Assembly (NCBI GenBank): GCA_934755305.1
Contig: CAKVLD010000076.1
Location: 1-11,732 of the forward strand
Source: an uncultured Clostridium sp.
Lineage (GTDB): Bacteria; Bacillota; Clostridia; Clostridiales; Clostridiaceae
Reading direction: 5' to 3'
DNA: 11,732 bases
The first letter of the stretch is position 1. Each line of letters opens with the position of its first letter. The position numbers were made by a program, and so were the translations under genes. Below are positions 1 through 7,500 of this stretch, one piece after another. The notes under the pieces are model-generated. The model saw only the letters and a list, made by a program, of their open reading frames with translations, was not told where the DNA came from and made no database searches.

Positions 1-39
1 AAAAAATAAAAATTTAATGTATAAAATTCAAAAGACAAG

Positions 40-53
40 TCAATAATTATTGA
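40..53. repeat. 14-bp perfect AT-rich palindrome
   Basis: TCAATAATTATTGA equals its own reverse complement. It lies upstream of the two larger palindromic repeats in front of the cas operon and could be a further regulator site. In DNA this AT-rich, short palindromes also arise by chance. Confidence 0.3.
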
Positions 54-69
54 TATAACAATTTAATCC

Positions 70-90
70 TTGTTAATAATTAATATTAAC
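70..90. promoter_or_regulatory. Palindromic 21-bp repeat, copy 1 (candidate operator)
   Basis: First copy of a 21-bp sequence found again, base for base, at 113-133. Inside it, the arms GTTAATA and TATTAAC are perfect inverted complements around a 5-nt centre, the shape expected of a site for a dimeric DNA-binding protein. Its first bases, TTGTTA, also resemble a -35 box, and TATAAA follows at 91-96. No regulator gene is present in the window to pair with it. The repeat is directly visible; the operator role is inferred. Confidence 0.5.
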
Positions 91-112
91 TATAAACCCA
101 TAGTATTTAAAT

Positions 113-133
113 TTGTTAATAATTAATATTAAC
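113..133. promoter_or_regulatory. Palindromic 21-bp repeat, copy 2 (candidate operator)
   Basis: Exact second copy of the repeat at 70-90, starting 43 bp further on, about four helical turns, so two bound dimers would lie on the same DNA face. It overlaps the candidate cas promoter, with TTGTTA as the -35, so binding here could block or guide RNA polymerase. The duplication may be a duplicated operator, a duplicated promoter, or both. Confidence 0.5.
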
Positions 134-140
134 ATAATAT
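113..140 (+). promoter_or_regulatory. Candidate promoter of the cas operon
   Basis: TTGTTA (113-118) and TAATAT (135-140) are separated by 16 bp; the overlapping CATAAT (133-138) is a closer -10 match but at 14 bp. This predicts a start near 147 and a leader of about 80 nt before cas6. The assignment is weak because the whole region is AT-rich, but no better pair stands out nearer cas6. Confidence 0.35.
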
Positions 141-153
141 CAAAAAAAGCGAA

Positions 154-184
154 ATTTAACCATAACATCTTATGTGCTTGCAAG
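154..184 (+). promoter_or_regulatory. Degenerate CRISPR-repeat-like element before cas6
   Basis: Aligned without gaps to the first 22 bases of the array repeat, 154-175 matches at 16 positions. TTTAAC (155-160), TAACAT (163-168) and ATGT (172-175) are identical. Mismatches fall at the first base, at bases 8-9, and in the three loop bases, where GGG is CTT, so the ACAT/ATGT stem bound by Cas6 is preserved. A gapped match to the handle follows (TTGCAA for TTGAAA). It lies inside the presumed 5' leader of the cas mRNA. It could be a Cas6 binding or cleavage site for autoregulation, or the pseudo-repeat of a CreR/CreA-like cas-regulating RNA as known from other type I systems. Chance similarity in AT-rich DNA is not excluded. 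Confidence 0.45.
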
Positions 185-229
185 CTATATTTAAAAGAAT
201 TCAGCTAATAAAAGTAAGGAGGTGTTCTC

Positions 230-922
230 ATGAATGTAATAGAAATAAAGCTACAAATATATCTATTAAAAGATATTCCACAAAATAAAATCCAATCAAA
301 AATAACATCATTAATTGATGGAGCATTAGCAAAAGAAAATAATCTATTAATGCTTCATAACTCAAACCAATATAAAAACTATTGCTTTAATCAGCCTTAT
401 CCCATAGAAAAAGATAAGCTTTATAAAGAAGGAAATATATATACATTAACTCTAAGAACAATAGATAAAAGTTTAGCAACATTTTTTAATAACAAATTAG
501 TAAATGAATATAATTCTGAATTAAAAGCATTAAAAGCAGACATAAAAGTTATTCCTAAAAAACAAATTCAAAAAATTTATTCATTAACTCCAATAATACT
601 AAAAACAGATTCAGGATATTGGAAAGGTGTATTATCAATTGATGAATTTGAAAGAAGATTAAAAGAAAATCTTATAAAGAAATATAAGTTTATAACAAAT
701 GAAAAAATAGAAGCAGCCTTTGACTTATATACAGATATAGAGTTTAAAAATAAAAAGCCAATAGCTACTGAATATAAAGGCATAAAACTTCTAGGAGATA
801 AGATTAATTTAGAGGTTGCAGATAATCCTATTGCTCAAGAATTAGCATATCTTTCTCTAGGGGTAGGAATTTGTGAGATGAATGCAAGAGGATTTGGATT
901 TCTAAATTATCAATGGATCTAA
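230..922 (+). CDS. cas6: Cas6, pre-crRNA endoribonuclease (type I-B)
   Basis: Cas6 cuts the CRISPR transcript once per repeat to make crRNAs with an 8-nt 5' handle; here the cut should fall before ATTGAAAT. The 230-residue length is normal for the family. The C-terminal glycine-rich signature is clear: Gly211 and Gly213 followed by RGFGF at 220-224. The N-terminal half carries an H-x6-K-x-Y-x-F segment (His43, Lys49, Tyr51, Phe53), and His43 is the likely catalytic histidine. The start is supported by AAGGAGGTG (216-224), 5 nt before the ATG. It is the first gene of the operon; its TAA stop overlaps the ribosome binding site of cas8b. A repeat-like hairpin lies about 45 nt before its start, so it may regulate itself. 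Confidence 0.95.
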   Translation: MNVIEIKLQIYLLKDIPQNKIQSKITSLIDGALAKENNLLMLHNSNQYKNYCFNQPYPIEKDKLYKEGNIYTLTLRTIDKSLATFFNNKLVNEYNSELKALKADIKVIPKKQIQKIYSLTPIILKTDSGYWKGVLSIDEFERRLKENLIKKYKFITNEKIEAAFDLYTDIEFKNKKPIATEYKGIKLLGDKINLEVADNPIAQELAYLSLGVGICEMNARGFGFLNYQWI

Positions 923-937
923 GGAGGTACATAAATA

Positions 938-2683
938 GTGCTTAGCGAATGTATAGAAGTTTTCTGTAAAGAATCTGAAGAAATTAGAAAAAAGAGAATT
1001 CTAGATGGATATATTCCTGCTAATGGTAGTTATGTGTTAGTAAAACCTAAAGATAACTCTTTTGAAATAGATCAAATTGTTGATATCTATATGGATACTA
1101 AAAATAAGGTTTTACAAGGGAAGACAAATAATAAGTTTAACGATATATGCTTTTATGATTATAATAGTCAAATTATTAGTATAAACAAAAGTATAGAGAA
1201 AAAGAAATTAGTTCAAAGCAATAATTATTTATGTTTTTTTATAAAGAAAGATAGTTTAACTAATGGAAAGCTTACTAAAGATATAATTGATAATTATTAT
1301 GACATTTTATCTAATCCAAGAGAAAAATATAATTCAGCAAAAGGTAAGGAATTATATGATTTTGCTGAAAAAGAAATTGGCAGGGTTAATATAGATAGAC
1401 TTGAAAGTATAAGAAATTGGATTAAAGATAATATATTTAGCTTACCTAAGGAAGTTATAGAAGGAAAGGGATATTTAAAAATATTTTTTGAATATCCTAA
1501 TGAAGATTATATAAATGAAGGAAAACGCTATTTGATTCCTAATATATTCAATAAAAATGATTTTACTGAATTAGTGGATGATACCATATATGGTTTGCCA
1601 GATAATAACATAAGTATGAATGATAAGAAGCCTTATGTAGGAAACAATACAAGAATAAATAGAGCACCCTATTTAGTAGAGATTAATAATGTAATAAAGC
1701 AAAAAGAATTTTTTGATCTATTAAATAATTTTGTATCTGATGGAAAACTAAATGTTTATATTTCAGATAATGATATAAAAGCTTATGATGATGGTAAATT
1801 CCCAGATAAAGATTTTAATGGTATCTTTATAAGATTAAATAAAGGAACAGAGGTAGAAATTCAAGATTATGATATTATAACAGGGTTTAAGAGAAAACTT
1901 CCTAAAAAGATAATCTTTAAACCTACTTTAGAAATAGACCTGAATTACAAAATAAAAATACCTAATTTTTACGGGACTATAGATTCAAGAGAAAAGTTTC
2001 AGAATATATTAAATGAAGTACTTTTTAGCAAGTCCTTGGTAAATAATTATTTTAGAGAAACAAAGGACATCAATATAAAAGATAATATTTTAAAGGAAAA
2101 TCTTCTTCTATCTAGAGAGTGTATTTTTAATTACATATATAAAGGTATAGATACAGGGATTTTTGACGTACTTGATAATGTTTCTTTAAATCTAATTAAA
2201 AATAATATTAAGAATAATAATGATCTAATAGCTAAACATCAATTTAACTTAAGATGGTCACTAAAAAATTATACAGGAGGTATTAATATGGCAGATGTTC
2301 TAAGTGAAACTATTAAGTCTCTAGAAGAAAAAATTAATATGAATGAATATAAACCTATAGAAAATGATGATGAATATTATTTTTCTGTTGGACAGATAGT
2401 TTCTTATTTACTAACTAAGTATAAAGGGAAAAATAGACCTCTTTCTTTAGCTGGTCCATTTACTAATGCTAAGGATAATGTAACGTTAAAGGAAAACTTG
2501 AGAAAAATGTATAACAAGTATAGTTATGCTGTAAATATTGGAGATAAAAGATTTAAGAATTATTATGTACTTGTAACTGGATATGTACCAGAGAAAGAGG
2601 TTAATCAAGACATGATTATTGCAGGACTTTTAAGTAAAAATCTTATATTTAAATCAAATAAGGAGGAAGTAGTAAATGAATAA
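938..2683 (+). CDS. cas8b: Cas8b/Csh1, large subunit of type I-B Cascade
   Basis: Cas8b is the large Cascade subunit that reads the PAM and helps recruit Cas3. The 581-residue protein resembles clostridial Csh1-type proteins in its N-terminus (MLSECIEVF, then GYIPANGSYVLV) and in its place between cas6 and cas7. The family is poorly conserved, so the call rests partly on context. No CxxC zinc-binding pair is visible. The start is GTG, chosen because AAGGAGG (921-927) lies 10 nt upstream. The end overlaps cas7 by 8 bp, suggesting translational coupling. The C-terminal 131 residues are also predicted to be made separately as Cas11b from an internal start at codon 451. Confidence 0.9.
   Translation: MLSECIEVFCKESEEIRKKRILDGYIPANGSYVLVKPKDNSFEIDQIVDIYMDTKNKVLQGKTNNKFNDICFYDYNSQIISINKSIEKKKLVQSNNYLCFFIKKDSLTNGKLTKDIIDNYYDILSNPREKYNSAKGKELYDFAEKEIGRVNIDRLESIRNWIKDNIFSLPKEVIEGKGYLKIFFEYPNEDYINEGKRYLIPNIFNKNDFTELVDDTIYGLPDNNISMNDKKPYVGNNTRINRAPYLVEINNVIKQKEFFDLLNNFVSDGKLNVYISDNDIKAYDDGKFPDKDFNGIFIRLNKGTEVEIQDYDIITGFKRKLPKKIIFKPTLEIDLNYKIKIPNFYGTIDSREKFQNILNEVLFSKSLVNNYFRETKDINIKDNILKENLLLSRECIFNYIYKGIDTGIFDVLDNVSLNLIKNNIKNNNDLIAKHQFNLRWSLKNYTGGINMADVLSETIKSLEEKINMNEYKPIENDDEYYFSVGQIVSYLLTKYKGKNRPLSLAGPFTNAKDNVTLKENLRKMYNKYSYAVNIGDKRFKNYYVLVTGYVPEKEVNQDMIIAGLLSKNLIFKSNKEEVVNE
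2288..2683 (+). CDS. cas11b: Cas11b small subunit from internal start in cas8b
   Basis: Inside cas8b and in the same frame, AGGAGG (2275-2280) is followed after 7 nt by an ATG at 2288, which is codon 451. This is as strong a ribosome binding site as those of the separate genes and has no obvious role in Cas8b itself. The product would be 131 residues beginning MADVLSETIKSLEEK, predominantly helical in appearance, the size expected of the Cascade small subunit. Independent translation of the small subunit from within the cas8 gene is established for several type I subtypes lacking a separate cas11, and this operon has no separate cas11. The site is seen in the sequence; its use is inferred. 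Confidence 0.75.
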   Translation: MADVLSETIKSLEEKINMNEYKPIENDDEYYFSVGQIVSYLLTKYKGKNRPLSLAGPFTNAKDNVTLKENLRKMYNKYSYAVNIGDKRFKNYYVLVTGYVPEKEVNQDMIIAGLLSKNLIFKSNKEEVVNE

Positions 2684-3623
2684 AAGAGTATACGGTGTTT
2701 TGGGAATATCATCTATTATGGCTAATTGGAATGCAGATTTTACAGGTTATCCTAAGACTATTTCTAGTGGTGCTGTTTTTGGTAGTGATAAGGCTTTTAA
2801 ATATCCTATGAAAAAGTTATGGGACAATAATGGAGAAAAGGTCTTATACATAAAATCTATGAAGCTTTCTGAAAGTAAAAATAAAGAAATTACAGTTGTT
2901 CCTAAGTCATTAAAAGAGCGTTATGAACAAATATTTAGTGTAGAAGATTTAAAAAAGTGTAAAGATACTAAAACTGTATTAACTAATCTTTTTACAGCAA
3001 TAGATGTTAAAAATTTTGGTGCTACATTTGCAGAAGAAGGAAATAATATATCTATTACTGGTGCAGTTCAAATAGGGCAAGGATTTAATAAATATAAGTA
3101 TACTAATTCAGAAGAACAATCTATACTTTCTCCTTTTAGAGATGGTTCAAAAAAGAAAGAATTAGATTCTGATGAAGCTAAAAATTCTACTTTAGGAACT
3201 AAAATAGTAAGTGATGAAGCACATTATTTTTATCCTTTTTCTATTAATCCTCTTGCATATAAAGAATTTGTAGATCTTGGTGTTACAGAAGGGTATACTG
3301 ATGAAGATTATGAAAAGTTTAAGAAAACTTCTATTGTAGCAGCTACTTCTTTTGCAACTAATTCTAAAATTGGATGCGAAAATGAATTTGCTTTATTTGT
3401 AGAGGGGGATACCGATCTTTATTTACCTAATCTTTCTGAATATATTGAGTTTATCAAGGGAGAAGATAAGAATGTTATTGAATTAAAATGTTCTGAACTT
3501 CTAAATTCTATTTCTAATAAGATAAAGTCAGTTGAAATATACTATAATCCTTATACTACTGAAATTAAGTCTGATATAAAGAAAGCAAAGTTATTTAATA
3601 TTATTAACCAAGAAGAGGTATAA
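2676..3623 (+). CDS. cas7: Cas7/Csh2, backbone subunit of type I-B Cascade
   Basis: Cas7 copies polymerise along the crRNA spacer to form the Cascade backbone. The 315-residue protein begins MNKRVYGVLGISSIMANWNA, typical of Csh2-type Cas7 (DevR family). It carries the family core motif as DVKNFGATF (about residues 110-118), where other members have D-x-R-x-FG. A further conserved stretch, TGAVQIGQGFNK, follows at about 128-139. AGGAGG (2661-2666) lies 9 nt before the ATG, and the gene starts within the last codons of cas8b. cas5b follows after 3 bp. Confidence 0.93.
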   Translation: MNKRVYGVLGISSIMANWNADFTGYPKTISSGAVFGSDKAFKYPMKKLWDNNGEKVLYIKSMKLSESKNKEITVVPKSLKERYEQIFSVEDLKKCKDTKTVLTNLFTAIDVKNFGATFAEEGNNISITGAVQIGQGFNKYKYTNSEEQSILSPFRDGSKKKELDSDEAKNSTLGTKIVSDEAHYFYPFSINPLAYKEFVDLGVTEGYTDEDYEKFKKTSIVAATSFATNSKIGCENEFALFVEGDTDLYLPNLSEYIEFIKGEDKNVIELKCSELLNSISNKIKSVEIYYNPYTTEIKSDIKKAKLFNIINQEEV

Positions 3624-3626
3624 ACT

Positions 3627-4385
3627 ATGGAAACTTTGAAGTTTACCTTGAAAGGTAAATCAGCTTTTTTTAAGAAACCTGATGTGAATTCATATTTTTA
3701 TTTTACTTATGGAAATATTCATAAGGTAGCTTTACTTGGTATTTTTGGAGCAATACTTGGTTATAGTGGTTATAATCATCTTAAGAAAAAAGGTACTGGG
3801 GAAAATATAACTCCAGAGTTTTATAGAAAGCTTAAAGACTTAAAAATATCAATTGTACCTAAGGCAGATAAGGGATTTATTCCAAAGAAAGTTCAGGTTT
3901 TTAATAATTCTGTAGGTTATGCATCTCATGAAAAAGGAGGCAATTTAATAGTAAAAGAGCAATGGCTTGAAAATCCTTCTTGGGATATATATGTATTATT
4001 AAATAATGAAGAATCTTTAAAAATAAAAGATGCACTTATAAATAAATCAGCTATATTTATACCTTATCTTGGGAGTAATGATCATTTTGCAGATATTATT
4101 GATGTTAAGGTAGTAGAGTGTAACATAGCTTTAGAAAAGGTATCTAGTATTCATGGTCTTTACCCTAAAAGGTATGGGGATATAGTTTGGAAAGACAATG
4201 ATGAAGAAGATGATGATGATGATGAAATTGTTTCTTTATTTAAGTATGAGGAAGGTTTACCTATAGGATTAAATAGTATAACTAATATGTATATTATGGA
4301 TAAGTTTGTATATACCAATATGTATGTAAAAGTGAAGGATATAGATGTTTATCATTGTGATGATAGAAATTTAATTTTTTACTAA
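3627..4385 (+). CDS. cas5b: Cas5b, crRNA 5'-handle-binding subunit of Cascade
   Basis: In type I-B, Cas5 caps the 5' handle of the crRNA and contacts Cas8b. The 252-residue protein starts METLKFTLKGKSAFFKKPDV and contains YGNIHKVALLGIFGAILG, the conserved N-terminal Cas5b pattern. The start lies 3 bp after the cas7 stop with a weaker site, AAGAGGT (3613-3619), suggesting coupling to cas7. Around residues 190-200 there is an unusual acidic run, DNDEEDDDDDDE, encoded by repeated GAT and GAA codons (about 4195-4226); it probably lengthens a surface loop. After the stop, a GC-rich hairpin separates the Cascade genes from cas3. Confidence 0.93.
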   Translation: METLKFTLKGKSAFFKKPDVNSYFYFTYGNIHKVALLGIFGAILGYSGYNHLKKKGTGENITPEFYRKLKDLKISIVPKADKGFIPKKVQVFNNSVGYASHEKGGNLIVKEQWLENPSWDIYVLLNNEESLKIKDALINKSAIFIPYLGSNDHFADIIDVKVVECNIALEKVSSIHGLYPKRYGDIVWKDNDEEDDDDDEIVSLFKYEEGLPIGLNSITNMYIMDKFVYTNMYVKVKDIDVYHCDDRNLIFY

Positions 4386-4388
4386 ATG

Positions 4389-4407
4389 GGAGGGGGAACC
4401 CTCCTTT
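4389..4407 (+). terminator. GC-rich hairpin between cas5b and cas3 (attenuator?)
   Basis: GGAGGG (4389-4394) and CCCTCC (4399-4404) form a perfect 6-bp stem with a GGAA loop, followed by only three T and then ATATTT. It is one of the most GC-rich spots in the window, starting 3 nt after the cas5b stop. The short U-tract suggests partial termination or RNA stabilisation, which would favour Cascade over Cas3. It lies about 30 nt upstream of the cas3 ribosome binding site, so it should not mask it. Confidence 0.5.
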
Positions 4408-4445
4408 ATATTTATATGTAATAACAGAGTTTAGGAGATTAAGTT

Positions 4446-6998
4446 ATGTATTTATGTAATATTAATATTGTAAATATAGAAAATTTATTGAATAGCAAAT
4501 ATAGCTATTTTGCTCACTTTGTTAAAGATAGAAAAGAAACCTTAAAAGATCATACAGATCTTACAGTAAGTTATTTTAAACAGATTTTAAAAGAAAAATG
4601 TATAGACAGAGTTTTAGAGAATTTTGAAAGATGTTATTTAAAAAAAGTAAGCAAGGAAGGAAAAGAAGTTTTTAGAGAATTATTAGTTAATCTTTTTGTA
4701 TTTCATGATTTAGGAAAAATTAATCCATTATTTCAAATAACAAAAATGGATAATAAGAATATAGAAAAAGAGGATGAATTTTTAGAGTTTAGTTCTAATC
4801 ACTCAATTATATCTTCTGTACTATATATAGATTATTTTTTTGAGAGACTTAAAGCTGTAGAGAATAAGGATGAATATAAGATACTTAGAGGAATATTATT
4901 AGCAAATGCTTATATTATATCAAAACATCATGGTGATTTATATGAATTTGATATTTTTTTAGATTCTTTTGAGGAAGGTGGGACTTCTTATAAAGTTATT
5001 ACTTTGTTTAATAATGGTTATAAAAATGTATATAAACATAAGTTTTCTTTAAGTAATGCTAGGGCAAGGAAAATGTGTGATAACACTAAAAAGTATTTGA
5101 GTAATCAAGAAGATGATAAGAATATATATTTATACATTTATGTGAAATTAATCTTTTCTTTATTAGTTGCAAGTGATTTTTACGCTACTTCAAGCTTTAG
5201 TGATAATGTTGACATTAATGATTTTGGAAATATTGATGATGTTGCAGAGTTTTATGATGTATATAAAAAAACAAGTATTTTCAAAGGTATAAGAAGTTAT
5301 GAAAAGCAATGTTATTTAAAAAGAGATCTATCTAATGAAGAAGAAATTAATATTCTTAGAAATGAGCTGTTTCTTGATGCTGAAAAAAGATTAATGAAAA
5401 ATATAAATAGTAATTTATTTTTTTTAGAGGCTCCTACAGGAGGGGGAAAAAGTAATGTTGCTATGAATTTAACTTTTAAACTTATGGAAAATGATAAAAC
5501 TTTAAATAAGATTTATTATGTATATCCATTTAACACATTAATAGAACAGAATATTGCTACTTTAAAAAAGATTTTTGAAAAAAATGAAAAGTTGTTTAAT
5601 AAAGTTGCAGTTATTAACTCTATTGTTCCTATAAAAGTTAATAATAAATTAAAGAATGAAGAAGATGAGGATGGCAATAATGAATATTATAAAAAAGCTT
5701 TTTTAAATAGAGAGTTTTTAAATTATCCTTTTATTTTAACTACTCATGTTAGTATTTTTGAAACAATGTTTGGAAGCTCTAAAGAATCAAATTTTAAGTT
5801 TCATCAGCTTGTAAATAGTGTGGTTGTTTTAGATGAAATTCAAAGTTACAAAAATACAATATGGACAGAAATAATAAGGTTTTTAAAAGCATATGCCAAG
5901 ATACTTAATATAAAGATTATAATAATGTCTGCTACATTGCCAAACTTGACTTTATTAACTAAAGATAAGCGGCCAGCAGTAAATTTAATTGGAAATAGGG
6001 AAAAGTACTTTTTACATCCATTATTTAAAAATAGAGTTAAAATTGATTATTCATTAATAAAAGCAGATTTAGATGAGGTTTATTTAAAAGTAAAAGAATT
6101 TAGCTATAAAACTAAAAGAATATTAATTGAGTTCATAAGTAAAGAATCAGCTAATAACTTTTTTTATAGATTGAGAGAAGATACGGATATTAATTGCACA
6201 GTAGAGCTTATTACTGGTGATGATAATATAATTGAAAGAAATAGAATATTGAATCTTATATCATCAAAAGATTGTAAATCTATCATTTTAGTAGCAACAC
6301 AAGTAGTTGAAGCAGGGGTAGACATAGATATGGATATTGGTCTTAAGGATATATCTTCTTTAGATCGAGATGAGCAGTTCTTAGGAAGAATTAATAGATC
6401 TTGCAAAGGAGAAGGGTTAGTTTTCTTTTTTGATCATGATAGAGAAAGTAAAGTATATAAAGAAGATTTTAGAATAAATAAGGAGTTTAGTCTTAGAAAT
6501 GATTATATGAAGAATGTTTTGTTGAATAAAGATTTTAAGAAATTTTATTCACCAGTATTAAGTAGTATAGAAAGTACAAATAAGGAATTAAATGATAATA
6601 ATATAGAAGAGTTCTTTAAGGATAAGGTAGGTCAACTTGATTTTAATGCAATTGAGGAAAGAATGAAATTAATAGATGATGATGCTTATAAGATTTCTGT
6701 ATTTTTATGTTCTAATATCAAGCTAAAAGATGGAACTATAATAGAAGGACATAAGGTATGGGATAGGTATGAAGAATTATTAAAAGATACAAAAATGAAT
6801 TATGCTAAAAAGCAGGTACTTTTATCTAAGGTAAGGAGTGAAATGAATTATTTTTTATATGACATTAAAAGGTGTAATACATTTATTTATAGTGATAAGA
6901 TAGGTGAAATTTATTTTATTGAAGATGGAGAAAGTTATTTTAAAGAAGGTAAGTTAGATAGAGAAAAATTTATAAAAGGAGTAGGTGAATTTATTTGA
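4446..6998 (+). CDS. cas3: Cas3, HD nuclease and SF2 helicase
   Basis: Cas3 is recruited by target-bound Cascade and unwinds and degrades the DNA. At 850 residues it is full length and fused in the usual order. The HD nuclease domain is N-terminal: His36, HD at 87-88, His119, and His161-His162. Helicase motifs follow: Walker A as APTGGGKS (329-336), DEIQ (463-466) in place of DEAH, SATLP (495-499), VATQVVEAGVDID (616-628) and QFLGRINR (644-651). No motif is missing, so interference should work. AGGAG (4433-4437) lies 8 nt before the ATG. The stop TGA is one base before the preferred start of cas4, implying coupled translation. The DEIQ box and motif VI are typical of clostridial type I-B Cas3. 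Confidence 0.96.
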   Translation: MYLCNINIVNIENLLNSKYSYFAHFVKDRKETLKDHTDLTVSYFKQILKEKCIDRVLENFERCYLKKVSKEGKEVFRELLVNLFVFHDLGKINPLFQITKMDNKNIEKEDEFLEFSSNHSIISSVLYIDYFFERLKAVENKDEYKILRGILLANAYIISKHHGDLYEFDIFLDSFEEGGTSYKVITLFNNGYKNVYKHKFSLSNARARKMCDNTKKYLSNQEDDKNIYLYIYVKLIFSLLVASDFYATSSFSDNVDINDFGNIDDVAEFYDVYKKTSIFKGIRSYEKQCYLKRDLSNEEEINILRNELFLDAEKRLMKNINSNLFFLEAPTGGGKSNVAMNLTFKLMENDKTLNKIYYVYPFNTLIEQNIATLKKIFEKNEKLFNKVAVINSIVPIKVNNKLKNEEDEDGNNEYYKKAFLNREFLNYPFILTTHVSIFETMFGSSKESNFKFHQLVNSVVVLDEIQSYKNTIWTEIIRFLKAYAKILNIKIIIMSATLPNLTLLTKDKRPAVNLIGNREKYFLHPLFKNRVKIDYSLIKADLDEVYLKVKEFSYKTKRILIEFISKESANNFFYRLREDTDINCTVELITGDDNIIERNRILNLISSKDCKSIILVATQVVEAGVDIDMDIGLKDISSLDRDEQFLGRINRSCKGEGLVFFFDHDRESKVYKEDFRINKEFSLRNDYMKNVLLNKDFKKFYSPVLSSIESTNKELNDNNIEEFFKDKVGQLDFNAIEERMKLIDDDAYKISVFLCSNIKLKDGTIIEGHKVWDRYEELLKDTKMNYAKKQVLLSKVRSEMNYFLYDIKRCNTFIYSDKIGEIYFIEDGESYFKEGKLDREKFIKGVGEFI

Positions 6999-6999
6999 T

Positions 7000-7491
7000 A
7001 TGATAAATGGTATTTTAATTAATTACTACTTTCATTGTAAAAGGCAATGTTATTTATGTGGAAATAGACTTAATCTAGAAGATAATAGTGAACTTGTAAA
7101 GATAGGAAAGGCAATACGTGAAGAGAAAAGTGAAAAGTCAAAAAATACTGAGATTGCTATAGATAATATAAAGTTAGATAAGTTGACTAAAGATTATGTA
7201 ATTGAGGTAAAGAAGTCAGATGCAGATATAGAAGCTGCTAAGTGGCAACTTTTATTGTATCTTAAAGTATTAAAAAGTAAAGGGATACAAAGAAAAGGAA
7301 AATTGGAGTTTGTTGAAAAGAAAAAGGAAAATAAAAAGATAATGTATATAGAGCTTACAGATGAAGTTGAGAAAGAATTAGATAAGATAATTAAAGATAT
7401 AGAGAATTTAATTAAAGAAGATAGTATACCAGCTATATTAAATTCAGCAAAGTGCAAGAAGTGCGCATATTATGAATATTGCTACATATAG
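7000..7491 (+). CDS. cas4: Cas4, iron-sulfur RecB-like exonuclease
   Basis: Cas4 trims prespacers and selects their PAM end together with Cas1-Cas2. The N-terminal HCKRQCYL supplies one cluster cysteine (Cys13), and the C-terminal CKKCAYYEYC supplies the other three (152, 155, 161). The nuclease core shows IEVKKS followed by QLLLYL, the RecB-type lysine and QxxxY motifs. I prefer the ATG at 7000 (163 residues, MINGILINYYFHC), because the family usually begins a few residues before this Asn-Gly and AGGTGA (6983-6988) lies 11 nt upstream. A GTG at 6985 would give 168 residues but sits only 3 nt from AAGGAG. The gene follows the cas3 stop directly. Confidence 0.92.
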   Translation: MINGILINYYFHCKRQCYLCGNRLNLEDNSELVKIGKAIREEKSEKSKNTEIAIDNIKLDKLTKDYVIEVKKSDADIEAAKWQLLLYLKVLKSKGIQRKGKLEFVEKKKENKKIMYIELTDEVEKELDKIIKDIENLIKEDSIPAILNSAKCKKCAYYEYCYI

Positions 7492-7500
7492 GAGGAACTT

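Noticed and set aside
176..185. GCTTGCAAGC 10-bp palindrome as an independent operator
   Set aside because: It overlaps the tail of the CRISPR-repeat-like element and occurs once; it was not listed separately because a single short palindrome is weak evidence.
577..783. Minus-strand open frame opposite cas6
   Set aside because: It is antisense to a clear Cas6, has no ribosome binding site or family likeness, and such frames are common opposite AT-rich genes. Similar antisense frames within cas3, cas4 and cas1 (6164-6406, 7194-7457, 7795-7983) were dropped for the same reason.
923..937. CreTA-type toxin-antitoxin RNA pair between cas6 and cas8
   Set aside because: Such pairs are known between these genes in a haloarchaeal type I-B locus, but here the gap is 15 bp and holds only the ribosome binding site.
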